The notes beneath the pieces were generated by a model, which was not told where the DNA came from, made no database searches, and worked only from the letters and a program-made list of their open reading frames with translations. This document shows, piece by piece, positions 56,600 through 64,000 of a stretch of DNA of 64,000 nucleotides (position 1 is its first letter; every line of letters begins with the position of its first letter). Origin of the DNA: an uncultured Flavobacteriales bacterium (GTDB lineage Bacteria; Bacteroidota; Bacteroidia; Flavobacteriales; Crocinitomicaceae); contig CAMLRS010000002.1 of NCBI GenBank assembly GCA_946482515.1, positions 310,001 to 374,000 of the forward strand. The letters run 5' to 3'. The position numbers and the translations under genes are program-made.

Positions 56600-57427
56600 T
56601 TATTTCTTTCTTCTTTCGATGATGAACTTATTAGAATACTTCTTCTTGGAACGTGTCTTGTATCCTTTAGCAGGCATACCATTACGTGAGCGAGGCAAAC
56701 CTCCGGCGTTACGGCCTTCACCACCACCCATCGGGTGATCTACCGGGTTCATTACCACACCACGTACACGTGGACGACGTCCCAACCAGCGGGAGCGACC
56801 TGCTTTCCCTGATACAACCAGTGAGTGTTCTCCGTTGGAGACAGCACCGATAGTTGCCATACAGGTTACCAGGATCATACGCGTCTCGCCGGAAGGCATT
56901 TTGATGATCGCGTAACGACCATCACGAGCGTTGAGCTGTGCATAAGTACCGGCTCCACGAGCGATCGCACCACCTTTTCCAGGGTGCAATTCGATGTTGT
57001 GGATTACCGTACCAAGTGGCACATCGGATAAGAACATTGCATTACCAACGTTCGGAGTTGCGGTTTTACCAGCGACTACTGTATCACCTACTTTCAATCC
57101 TTCCGGTGCGATCATGTATCGTTTCTCACCATCAGCATAAAAAAGAAGCGCGATACGTGCAGTACGGTTCGGATCGTACTCGATTGTCTTCACGGTCGCA
57201 GGCACATCGTGCTTGTCGCGCTTGAAATCGATGATACGGTACTTCTGCTTGTGTCCGCCACCCATGTAACGCATGGTCATGCGACCATCGTTATTTCGAC
57301 CTCCAGACTTTCCTATGCTTCCGGTTACGAGGCTCTTTTCAGGAACGTTCGTTGTAACCTCAGAATAGGTGCTGTTGATCTTGTGTCTTTGCCCTGGAGT
57401 TGTAGGCTGAAATTTTCTAAGACCCAT
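56600..57427 (-). CDS. rplB: 50S ribosomal protein uL2
   Basis: 275 residues, with [72 protein letters not shown] and [19 protein letters not shown]. The histidine of DHP is kept, while the second His of E. coli (PHGGGEGR) is Met here. It supports the peptidyl-transferase centre. Confidence 0.98.
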   Translation of the reverse strand: MGLRKFQPTTPGQRHKINSTYSEVTTNVPEKSLVTGSIGKSGGRNNDGRMTMRYMGGGHKQKYRIIDFKRDKHDVPATVKTIEYDPNRTARIALLFYADGEKRYMIAPEGLKVGDTVVAGKTATPNVGNAMFLSDVPLGTVIHNIELHPGKGGAIARGAGTYAQLNARDGRYAIIKMPSGETRMILVTCMATIGAVSNGEHSLVVSGKAGRSRWLGRRPRVRGVVMNPVDHPMGGGEGRNAGGLPRSRNGMPAKGYKTRSKKKYSNKFIIERRKK

Positions 57428-57438
57428 CAGTTTCTTAC

Positions 57439-57735
57439 TTAAAAGTTATTAAACAATTCGATCGTTTCTCCTTCGGCAACCGTAACGATGGCTTTTTTCC
57501 ATACTTTGCTAGGTTGCTCAACGATACCTCTATTCGTATATTTTGTAGAGGATTTACCACCGCCATAAGTGAGTGTACGAACGTTCACTACGTGTACGTT
57601 GAACATCTTTTCGACGGCTTTCTTGATTTCAAGCTTATTAGCCTTTCTATCTACAGCGAAAGTGAAGTTGTTACCGGCTTCGGCAGCAGCAGTCGCTTTC
57701 TCAGTGATGATTGGCTTTTTGATAATACTGTTCAT
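57439..57735 (-). CDS. rplW: 50S ribosomal protein uL23
   Basis: 98 residues: [55 protein letters not shown]. It is at the exit-tunnel rim and docks trigger factor. It lies 6 bp after the rplD stop. Confidence 0.98.
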   Translation of the reverse strand: MNSIIKKPIITEKATAAAEAGNNFTFAVDRKANKLEIKKAVEKMFNVHVVNVRTLTYGGGKSSTKYTNRGIVEQPSKVWKKAIVTVAEGETIELFNNF

Positions 57736-57741
57736 TGCAAA

Positions 57742-58368
57742 TTAGTTTAGAATCTTTTCGATTACTTCAATTGAACTTTCAGTAAGGACCAGTTTCTTCG
57801 CGTTCAATACATCGTATGTATTTACGGATTCTGCAGGTACTACTTTCACACGTTGCAGGTTGCGTGCAGACAGGTAAACGTTATCGTTTGCCGATCCCAC
57901 GATCATCAACACCTTCTCGTTTGCCAGGTTCAGGCTTGAAAGCACCGATTTGAATTCTGCTGTCTTTGGTGTTGCAAGGGCTACATCTTCCAGAATTACG
58001 ATTGAATCCATTTTCGCTTTGTATGCAAATGCAGACTTACGCGCCAAACGCTTCAATTTCACATTCAGTTTGAAGTGGTAGTTACGCGGACGTGGTCCGA
58101 AGATACGGCCACCGCCTACACGTGTTCCGGACTTAACGCTACCGGCACGTGCACCACCTGTTCCTTTTTGCTTCTTTAATTTTCTGGTAGATCCAGCTAC
58201 TTCAGCTCTCTCCTTTGATTTGTGCGTTCCCTGACGACGATTGGCCAGGTGCTGCTTTACATCGAGGTAGATTGCATGATCATTCGGCTCAATTCCGAAG
58301 ATCTCATCCGACAAGGTTACTTTTTTGGAAGTAGCCTTTCCTTTGCTGTCTATTACTTTAACTTCCAT
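57742..58368 (-). CDS. rplD: 50S ribosomal protein uL4
   Basis: 208 residues, with the extended loop RQGTHKSKERAEVAGSTRKLKKQKGTGGARAGSVKSGTRVGGGRIFGPRPRNY, which lines the exit tunnel, and the C-terminal AESVNTYDVLNAKKLVLTESSIEVIEKIL. In E. coli it also represses the S10 operon. Start and rplC stop share one base (TAATG). Confidence 0.98.
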   Translation of the reverse strand: MEVKVIDSKGKATSKKVTLSDEIFGIEPNDHAIYLDVKQHLANRRQGTHKSKERAEVAGSTRKLKKQKGTGGARAGSVKSGTRVGGGRIFGPRPRNYHFKLNVKLKRLARKSAFAYKAKMDSIVILEDVALATPKTAEFKSVLSSLNLANEKVLMIVGSANDNVYLSARNLQRVKVVPAESVNTYDVLNAKKLVLTESSIEVIEKILN

Positions 58369-58985
58369 TATTTCTCGATTGTTACGGTTGAACCTTTAGG
58401 TCCCGGGATGGAACCTTTTACGACGATCAGGTTTTTGTCTGTCAGAACGCGGAGAACCTGAAGGTTTTCCATTTTCACACGCTTGTTACCTGTCTGTCCT
58501 GCCATGCGCATTCCTTTGAATACACGTGCCGGGTAAGAACATGCTCCGATTGAACCCGGTGCACGCAGACGGTTATGCTGACCGTGTGTAGCCTGACCTA
58601 CTCCACCAAATCCGTGACGCTTCACAACACCCTGGAAACCTTTTCCTTTGGATGTTCCTACTACGCCAACGTATTCGCCTTCTTCGAACAACTCTACGTT
58701 AACAATATCTCCAAGAGCGAGTGGGTTCTCAAAGCCTTTGAACTCTACCAATTTGCTTTTTGGTGTTGTGTTGGCTTTTTTGAAGTGACCTTTCAGCGCG
58801 TTCGGAGTGTTTTTCTCCTTACGCTCGCCGAATCCGAGCTGTACAGCCTCGTACCCGTCTTTCTCTTGTGTTTTCACCTGTGTTACGACACAAGGACCAG
58901 CTTCTATTACTGTGCATGGTGTTGCCTTACCCTCGGCACTGTAGACGCTAGTCATTCCGATTTTTCTACCAATAATTCCTGGCAT
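58368..58985 (-). CDS. rplC: 50S ribosomal protein uL3
   Basis: 205 residues: [38 protein letters not shown], then [38 protein letters not shown] and [12 protein letters not shown]. It contacts the peptidyl-transferase region. It is preceded by an 86-bp gap with a hairpin. Confidence 0.98.
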   Translation of the reverse strand: MPGIIGRKIGMTSVYSAEGKATPCTVIEAGPCVVTQVKTQEKDGYEAVQLGFGERKEKNTPNALKGHFKKANTTPKSKLVEFKGFENPLALGDIVNVELFEEGEYVGVVGTSKGKGFQGVVKRHGFGGVGQATHGQHNRLRAPGSIGACSYPARVFKGMRMAGQTGNKRVKMENLQVLRVLTDKNLIVVKGSIPGPKGSTVTIEK

Positions 58986-59027
58986 ACTTTACTTATTTAT
59001 TATTTAAACAATAAAAGGATGTAAGAG

Positions 59028-59062
59028 CCCCGTAGTGAAAGTGCAAGCACTCTACTACGGGG
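59028..59062 (-). promoter_or_regulatory. Stable hairpin between rpsJ and rplC
   Basis: ccccgtagt (59028-59036) pairs exactly with actacgggg (59054-59062). The inner agtgc/gcact arms (59040-59044 with 59047-59051) extend it beyond a small internal loop. In the minus direction it is followed by a weakly T-rich stretch (ctcttacatccttttatt). It could be an attenuator-like element or ribosomal-protein target ahead of rplC-rplD, or a processing site. Confidence 0.45.
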
Positions 59063-59070
59063 AATTATCA

Positions 59071-59376
59071 TCACACTTTGATTTCTACATCAACTCCGCT
59101 AGGAAGCTCCAAACGCATCAGGGCATCAACAGTCTTCGAAGAAGAGCTGTAGATATCCAGCAAACGCTTATAAGAACACAGTTCGAACTGCTCACGCGCT
59201 TTCTTGTTTACGTGTGGTGAACGAAGTACTGTGTAGATACGCTTGTGTGTAGGAAGTGGAATTGGACCACTTACCACTGCGCCAGTAGCTTTTACGGTTT
59301 TAACGATTTTCTCAGCCGACTTATCAACCAGGTTATGGTCGTACGACTTCAATTTGATTCTGATTTTCTGACTCAT
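59071..59376 (-). CDS. rpsJ: 30S ribosomal protein uS10
   Basis: 101 residues: [64 protein letters not shown]. It is part of the 30S head and NusE of antitermination. It lies 11 bp after fusA; the usual tuf gene between them is absent. Confidence 0.98.
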   Translation of the reverse strand: MSQKIRIKLKSYDHNLVDKSAEKIVKTVKATGAVVSGPIPLPTHKRIYTVLRSPHVNKKAREQFELCSYKRLLDIYSSSSKTVDALMRLELPSGVDVEIKV

Positions 59377-59387
59377 GACCTTATGAA

Positions 59388-61490
59388 TTAAGCGGAAACT
59401 TTTCCATTAGCTTTAATAACTTCGTCTGCTACGTTCTTAGGAGCCTCAGCGAAGTGTGAGAATTCCATAGAAGATGTTGCACGACCTGAAGACATCGTAC
59501 GCAATTGTGTTACGTAACCGAACATTTCAGAAAGAGGAACGTCAGCTTTTACAACTTTAGATCCGTTCTTATCATCCATTCCGCGTACAACTGCACGACG
59601 ACGGTTAAGGTCACCTACGATATCACCCATGTTTTCTTCCGGAGTAACCACTTCAATTTTCATAATTGGCTCCAAAAGGATAGGACGACATTTTTTCAAT
59701 GCTTCACGGTAAGCCATTTTCGCTGCCAATTCGAATGACAGTGAATCTGAATCGACCGCGTGGAAAGATCCGTCGATCAGCTCTACTTTCATAGCCTCAA
59801 CAGGGAATCCTGCGAGTACACCGTTTTTCATGGAGTCTTTGAAACCTTTCTCAACGGATGGGATAAATTCACGTGGAATGTTACCACCTTTGATAGAGTT
59901 CACGAACTCAAGACCTGTTTTCTCCTGGTTGTCCTGTGGAGAAATCTTCACGTAGATATCGGCAAATTTACCGCGACCACCTGACTGTTTCTTGTAAACT
60001 TCACGGTGCTCAACAGGAGCTGTAATATCTTCACGGTAAGAAACCTGAGGAGCTCCCTGGTTTACTTCCACTTTGAATTCACGCTTCAAACGGTCAACAA
60101 TGATATCGAGGTGAAGCTCACCCATACCGCTGATGATTGTTTGTCCTGTTTCTTCGTCAGTGTTTACACGGAACGTCGGATCTTCTTCAGCAAGCTTGGA
60201 AAGACCAACTCCCAGTTTATCCTGGTCAGCCTGAGTTTTAGGCTCAATAGCGATACCGATCACCGGCTCAGGGAAGTTCATTGATTCGAGCACGATTGGG
60301 TGCTTTTCGTCGCAAAGTGTATCTCCTGTACGGATGTCTTTAAATCCTACTACCGCACCGATATCTCCTGCTCCAAGCTCCTCGATAGAGTTCTGCTTGT
60401 TTGCGTGCATCTGGAAGATGCGGGAAATACGCTCTTTGCTATCTGTACGTGTGTTGTAAACGTACGAACCAGCAGGAAGAACTCCTGAGTAAGCACGGAT
60501 AAAGCACAAACGACCAACAAACGGGTCAGTAGCGATTTTAAATGCCAATGCAGCAAAAGGCTCATCGAAAGCAGGCTTGCGAATTACTTCTTCGTCTGTC
60601 TTAGGGTTGATACCTGTGATACCTTCAACATCCAGCGGGGAAGGAAGAATTTCCATCACCATGTCAAGCATAGCCTGAACACCTTTGTTTTTGAAGGAAG
60701 AACCGCACATCATCGGAACAACTTTTCCGGAGATGGTAGCCTGACGCAATGCATCGAGGATCTCGCGCTCTGTCAAAGAGTTTTCATCTTCGAAGAATTT
60801 CTCCATCAGGTTTTCGTCGAATTCAGCAACTGCCTCAAGCAATTCGCTTCTCAGACGACGTGCTTCGTCGATAATGTCAGCAGGAATTTCAACTTCCTGG
60901 AATGTCATCCCCTGGTCAGCATCGTTCCAAACAACACCTTTCCAGTTAATAAGGTCAACAACTCCTTTGAAGTTATCTTCGTCACCGATGTTGATCTGCA
61001 ATGGCAACGCGTGGCTACCCAGCATTTCTTTCACCTGACGGCAAACGTTCAGGAAGTCAGCTCCCTGACGGTCCATTTTGTTTACGAAACCGATACGTGG
61101 TACGTTGTAGTTGTTCGCAAGTCTCCAGTTTGTCTCAGACTGCGGCTCAACACCGTCAACTGCTGAGAAAAGGAATACCAGACCATCGAGTACACGCAAA
61201 GAACGGTTCACCTCAACTGTAAAGTCAACGTGTCCCGGGGTATCGATAATGTTGATGTGGTATTTCTGACCACGGTAGTTCCAGTTTACTGTTGTAGCAG
61301 CGGAAGTAATGGTAATACCACGCTCCTGCTCTTGCTCCATCCAGTCCATAGTTGCACCACCGTCGTGTACCTCACCAATTTTGTGGTTTACACCAGAGTA
61401 GTAAAGAATACGCTCTGTAGTTGTCGTCTTACCGGCATCAATGTGAGCGGCAATACCAATGTTTCTTGTGAATTTAAGATCTCTTGCCAT
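59388..61490 (-). CDS. fusA: Elongation factor G
   Basis: 700 residues. The GTPase domain has [19 protein letters not shown] (G1), the switch [22 protein letters not shown] (G3) and NKMDRQGAD (G4). Domain II follows (about 290-400), domain IV with [43 protein letters not shown], and domain V with [44 protein letters not shown]. Moves tRNA and mRNA through the ribosome. It lies 3 bp after rpsG. Confidence 0.98.
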   Translation of the reverse strand: MARDLKFTRNIGIAAHIDAGKTTTTERILYYSGVNHKIGEVHDGGATMDWMEQEQERGITITSAATTVNWNYRGQKYHINIIDTPGHVDFTVEVNRSLRVLDGLVFLFSAVDGVEPQSETNWRLANNYNVPRIGFVNKMDRQGADFLNVCRQVKEMLGSHALPLQINIGDEDNFKGVVDLINWKGVVWNDADQGMTFQEVEIPADIIDEARRLRSELLEAVAEFDENLMEKFFEDENSLTEREILDALRQATISGKVVPMMCGSSFKNKGVQAMLDMVMEILPSPLDVEGITGINPKTDEEVIRKPAFDEPFAALAFKIATDPFVGRLCFIRAYSGVLPAGSYVYNTRTDSKERISRIFQMHANKQNSIEELGAGDIGAVVGFKDIRTGDTLCDEKHPIVLESMNFPEPVIGIAIEPKTQADQDKLGVGLSKLAEEDPTFRVNTDEETGQTIISGMGELHLDIIVDRLKREFKVEVNQGAPQVSYREDITAPVEHREVYKKQSGGRGKFADIYVKISPQDNQEKTGLEFVNSIKGGNIPREFIPSVEKGFKDSMKNGVLAGFPVEAMKVELIDGSFHAVDSDSLSFELAAKMAYREALKKCRPILLEPIMKIEVVTPEENMGDIVGDLNRRRAVVRGMDDKNGSKVVKADVPLSEMFGYVTQLRTMSSGRATSSMEFSHFAEAPKNVADEVIKANGKVSA

Positions 61491-61493
61491 GTC

Positions 61494-61964
61494 TTAGAAT
61501 CTGAAATGTGAGAATGCTTTGTTAGCCTCAGCCATACGAAGAGTATCTTCTTTCTTTTTGAAAGCAGCACCTTCTTCTTTGGATGCAGCGATGATCTCAG
61601 AAGCCAGTTTACCAGCCATTGATTTTTCGTTACGCTTACGAGCGTATCCGATCATCCACTTCATTGCCAGGGATTGCTTACGGCCCTCACGAACAGGAGT
61701 TGGGATCTGGAAAGTAGCACCACCAACACGACGGGAGCGAACCTCCACGCTTGGTGTTACGTTTTCCAACGCTTTTTTAAATACTTCCAGGCTATCCTGG
61801 TCTTCTACTTTTTTGTCTACGATTTCCAATGCATCGTAGAAGATTTTAAACGCCAGTGTCTTTTTACCGGAGTACATCAGGTTGTTCACGAATTTCGTTA
61901 CGACTACATCGTTGAATTTCGGATCCGGCAGAATGGCAATCTTTTTCGCTTTTCTTCTTCTCAT
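61494..61964 (-). CDS. rpsG: 30S ribosomal protein uS7
   Basis: 156 residues: [70 protein letters not shown] and [14 protein letters not shown]. It starts 30S head assembly. It lies 16 bp after rpsL and 3 bp before fusA. Confidence 0.98.
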   Translation of the reverse strand: MRRRKAKKIAILPDPKFNDVVVTKFVNNLMYSGKKTLAFKIFYDALEIVDKKVEDQDSLEVFKKALENVTPSVEVRSRRVGGATFQIPTPVREGRKQSLAMKWMIGYARKRNEKSMAGKLASEIIAASKEEGAAFKKKEDTLRMAEANKAFSHFRF

Positions 61965-61980
61965 CGTTTAAAAGCTTTAA

Positions 61981-62361
61981 TTATTTCTTAGCCTTAGGTC
62001 GTTTTGTTCCATACTTCGAACGGCGCTGAGAACGACCCTCAACACCTGCAGTATCTTCAGCACCACGTACAATGTGGTAACGTACACCCGGAAGGTCTTT
62101 TACCCTTCCACCGCGTACAAGAACTAAAGAGTGCTCTTGTAAGTTATGACCTTCTCCTCCGATGTATGCGTTCACCTCTTTTCCGTTGGTCAAACGCACA
62201 CGCGCTACTTTACGCATCGCTGAGTTCGGCTTTTTAGGTGTAGTGGTGTACACACGTACACATACTCCTTTGCGCTGCGGACAAGAATCCAAAGCCGCTG
62301 ACTTGGATTTCCGTACTACCGCAGTCCTTCCCTTGCGAACTAATTGCTGTATAGTTGGCAT
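61981..62361 (-). CDS. rpsL: 30S ribosomal protein uS12
   Basis: 126 residues. [78 protein letters not shown]. Lys43 and Lys88, whose changes give streptomycin resistance in other bacteria, are the common residues here. It is the first gene of the 32-gene cluster, with a leader hairpin and a clear promoter upstream. Confidence 0.98.
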   Translation of the reverse strand: MPTIQQLVRKGRTAVVRKSKSAALDSCPQRKGVCVRVYTTTPKKPNSAMRKVARVRLTNGKEVNAYIGGEGHNLQEHSLVLVRGGRVKDLPGVRYHIVRGAEDTAGVEGRSQRRSKYGTKRPKAKK

Positions 62362-62393
62362 ACAGTACTCAAATTTTAGTTAATAAATAAATG

Positions 62394-62412
62394 CCTCAAA
62401 CACACTTTGAGG
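62394..62412 (-). promoter_or_regulatory. 5' leader hairpin of the rpsL transcript
   Basis: cctcaaa (62394-62400) and tttgagg (62406-62412) pair over 7 bp with a 5-nt loop. It lies a few bases downstream of the -7 box, so the mRNA would start with or just before this hairpin, which could protect the 5' end. Confidence 0.5.
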
Positions 62413-62416
62413 GGTG

Positions 62417-62446
62417 CAAAGATAGCTAAAGATTCTTAGAATACAA
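62417..62446 (-). promoter_or_regulatory. Promoter of the str-S10-spc-alpha supercluster
   Basis: On the minus strand TTG (62446-62444), a 19-bp spacer and TATCTTTG (62424-62417) match the Bacteroidota consensus. It is 55 bp before the rpsL ATG. No second clear promoter is seen in the cluster. Confidence 0.8.
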
Positions 62447-62623
62447 GCCAACCGGGAAAAAAGTGCTGTTTTTGAACAAATTAATGTTGAAAGGGATTTT
62501 TGGACTTTACGACTTCATGACATCAAGACAACAAGACTTTAAGAAGGATGGTTGATGCTTGATGTTGGATGGTTGATTGCTTAAGTAACGACCGGAGACT
62601 ACCCTACAGAGGGCATAGCCTTA

Positions 62624-62640
62624 TTTAGATTCAATATAAA
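62624..62640. promoter_or_regulatory. Palindromic operator-like site upstream of the TonB receptor
   Basis: TTTAGATTCAATATAAA is a 17-bp palindrome with one mismatched pair around a central base. Extending it to 62621-62643 keeps 9 of 11 bases symmetric. This is the size and AT-rich form of metalloregulator (Fur/DtxR-type) boxes, and the downstream gene is a TonB-dependent receptor. A regulatory role is inferred; the site lies about 100 bp before the -33 element. Confidence 0.35.
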
Positions 62641-62739
62641 CAATAATCATGCGGTTATCAAGGGCAAAGCCGCCAAACAGGCGATCTGAAAACGGTTTTC
62701 CGGGCAGAAACGGGGCAGATATTTACCGGAATAGCGGTA

Positions 62740-62771
62740 TTGCGACACACTTTGCTGCGTGGGTACTTTTG
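62740..62771 (+). promoter_or_regulatory. Promoter of the TonB-dependent receptor gene
   Basis: TTG (62740-62742), a 21-bp spacer and TACTTTTG (62764-62771) match the consensus; the leader to the ATG at 62809 is about 37 bp. Confidence 0.6.
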
Positions 62772-62808
62772 CGCCCGTCTGCCGACAAAGGCAGAGCGGT
62801 TTTTGATT

Positions 62809-64000
62809 ATGAACGCAACTCAATATATATTTCAACTTATTTCAGTCGTTGGGCTGATGCTTTTTACCGGGAATGCGTTTGCGCAGCAAGGTACGGTTAA
62901 CGGGCGCGTGGTAAGCGCCGGGCAGCCGGTTCCCTTTGCAACGGTTTCCATCGATCAGCTGGGCGCTCAATCCAACGACGCGGGGTATTTTACCATCGCC
63001 AACGTACCATATGGAAACCACATACTGAAAATCGAAAGTGTTGAGCACAAGACGGAAGAACGGAAAATTTCCATCGACAAACCCGTAACGGAATTAGGCG
63101 AGCTGAAAATCGAGCTGGTAGAAATCCTGGATGAATTCACCGTTACCGCTAAATCGAAAGCACAGCTGGTGAAAGAGCAGCCGTTCGCCGTTGATGCGAT
63201 CGACATGAAGCCGCTGCAGAACCTGAACATGAATGTGAACCAGGTGTTGAACCAGTCGACCGGGGTGCGTATTCGCGAAACAGGCGGGTTGGGCTCCGAT
63301 TTCGTCTTCTCGCTGAGCGGCTTTACCGGCAACCAGGTCCGTTTCTTCGTAGACGGCTTACCGACCAATGCACTCGGAAGCGCTTACAGCATCAACGCCA
63401 TTCCTGTTAATAATGTGGAACGCGTTGAGATCTACAAAGGCGTTGTGCCGGTTCACCTGGGCGCCGATGCGCTGGGTGGTGCGGTAAATATCGTGACCAA
63501 TAACAGCGTGCGGAACTTCCTCGATGTTTCTTACGGTTTCGGTTCCTTTAATACGCACCAGGGAAGCGTGGTGGGCCGTTATTCAACCAAAAGCGGCTTC
63601 GTAGTCAACGCCAGCGCTTTTTACAATTACTCTGATAACAACTTCAAAGTCGACGTGCGACTGGTGGATAAAACAACCGGTAAAATCGCCGACGAGACTA
63701 CTGCTTTGCCCCGTTTCAACGATGGGTTCGAATCGGCAACAGGAATGGTGGAATTCGGTTTCGTGAAGAAAAAATTCGCCGACCGTTTGCTCATTGGTTT
63801 CATCGGTTCCAACACGTACAAGGAATTCCAGAACGGAGCCGATATGACCAAACCGGCCGGACAGGTTCACCGAACCGAAACAGGTGTCATCCCGACATTG
63901 AAATACCAGAAAGACCATCTCTTCGTGAAAAACCTCTCGTTGAAAATAAGTGCTGTTTACAGCCGCATCAAATCGGTGAACGTTGATACCAGCTCGCGTG
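62809..64000 (+). CDS. TonB-dependent receptor with carboxypeptidase-like N-domain, 5' part
   Basis: The gene runs off the end of the window; 397 residues are visible. A signal peptide (1-25, NAFAQQ) is followed by a carboxypeptidase-D-regulatory-like domain (about 26-105: VNGRVVSAGQPVPFATVSI, GYFTIANVPYGNHILKI). The plug domain then runs from about 107 to 230, with TGVRIRETGGLGSDFVFSLSG, FFVDGLPT, VERVEIYKGVVPVHLGADALGGAVNIVT. After that the barrel begins (YGFGSFNTHQGSVVGRY). It takes up an unknown ligand (siderophore, cofactor or glycan) using TonB energy. Its candidate operator suggests metal control. Confidence 0.93.
   Translation, partial: MNATQYIFQLISVVGLMLFTGNAFAQQGTVNGRVVSAGQPVPFATVSIDQLGAQSNDAGYFTIANVPYGNHILKIESVEHKTEERKISIDKPVTELGELKIELVEILDEFTVTAKSKAQLVKEQPFAVDAIDMKPLQNLNMNVNQVLNQSTGVRIRETGGLGSDFVFSLSGFTGNQVRFFVDGLPTNALGSAYSINAIPVNNVERVEIYKGVVPVHLGADALGGAVNIVTNNSVRNFLDVSYGFGSFNTHQGSVVGRYSTKSGFVVNASAFYNYSDNNFKVDVRLVDKTTGKIADETTALPRFNDGFESATGMVEFGFVKKKFADRLLIGFIGSNTYKEFQNGADMTKPAGQVHRTETGVIPTLKYQKDHLFVKNLSLKISAVYSRIKSVNVDTSSR

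Larger units (their letters stand above)
62362..62808. other. 447-bp intergenic region between divergent rpsL and the TonB receptor
   Basis: No gene is supported here. From left to right it holds the rpsL leader with a 5' hairpin (62394-62412), the rpsL promoter (62417-62446), a low-complexity stretch with two 11-bp direct repeats of ggatggttgat (62546-62556 and 62567-62577), a palindrome (62624-62640), and the receptor promoter (62740-62771) with a short hairpin (tctgcc/ggcaga, 62778-62795) in the 5' leader. Confidence 0.85.

Noticed and set aside
62649..62900. Plus-strand 83-codon open frame before and into the TonB receptor gene
   Set aside because: It overlaps the receptor promoter and start in another frame and has no recognisable domain.

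Overview
The window comes from a member of the Bacteroidota, most likely a Flavobacteriales relative. Evidence: repeated TAnnTTTG (-7) promoter boxes, almost no Shine-Dalgarno sequences, six proteins with type IX secretion (T9SS) sorting domains, phylum-typical families (DUF5916, DUF4783, DUF4403, a TonB receptor with a carboxypeptidase-like N-domain), a zinc-free L36, and carA-eno lying beyond rplQ. No tRNA, rRNA, CRISPR array, transposase or integrase was found.

Layout. (1) 1-7508: end of an ADP-heptose-type glycosyltransferase, a DUF5916 outer-membrane protein, a secreted thioredoxin-like T9SS cargo, an orphan lipoprotein, DUF4783, a multi-spanning GT-C-like membrane protein, a 15-bp tandem repeat array and rlmH. 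(2) 7532-23414: a tightly packed, mostly overlapping plus-strand polysaccharide locus. It holds a Wzy-like membrane protein, a Wzx-like flippase, six GT4/GT1/GT2-type glycosyltransferases, an N-acetyl-sugar amidotransferase, four SAM methyltransferases (one FkbM type) and two nucleotide-sugar epimerase/dehydratases. Together these can make, decorate, flip and polymerise a surface glycan. (3) 23549-29553: rdgB, then a tandem pair of duplicated beta-propeller-like T9SS cargo genes and a third related cargo gene. (4) 29665-36895: icd with its own strong promoter and terminator, a membrane thioredoxin-fold protein, a DUF4403 lipoprotein, a truncated globin, an OmpA-family protein and hutU. (5) 37012-44851, minus strand: a T9SS type B cargo with a small secreted partner, eno and carA (4-bp overlap), and an Ig-like-repeat T9SS cargo gene between carA and rplQ. 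(6) 44975-62361, minus strand: a continuous str-S10-spc-alpha supercluster of 32 genes from rpsL to rplQ, driven by a clear promoter upstream of rpsL and closed by a terminator after rplQ. rpmD and rpmJ are short but intact. (7) 62809-64000: the 5' part of a TonB-dependent receptor, transcribed away from rpsL.

The most interesting items are the structured intercistronic elements in the ribosomal supercluster (rpoA-rplQ, rpsJ-rplC, rpsH-rplF), the amidotransferase lacking its glutaminase partners, the recent duplication of the propeller genes, the small-protein/T9SS-B pair, a possible metalloregulator palindrome before the TonB receptor, and a dispersed family of short palindromes. I did not find a clearly new multi-gene defence or mobile system; the least characterised biology is in the glycan locus and the T9SS cargo.
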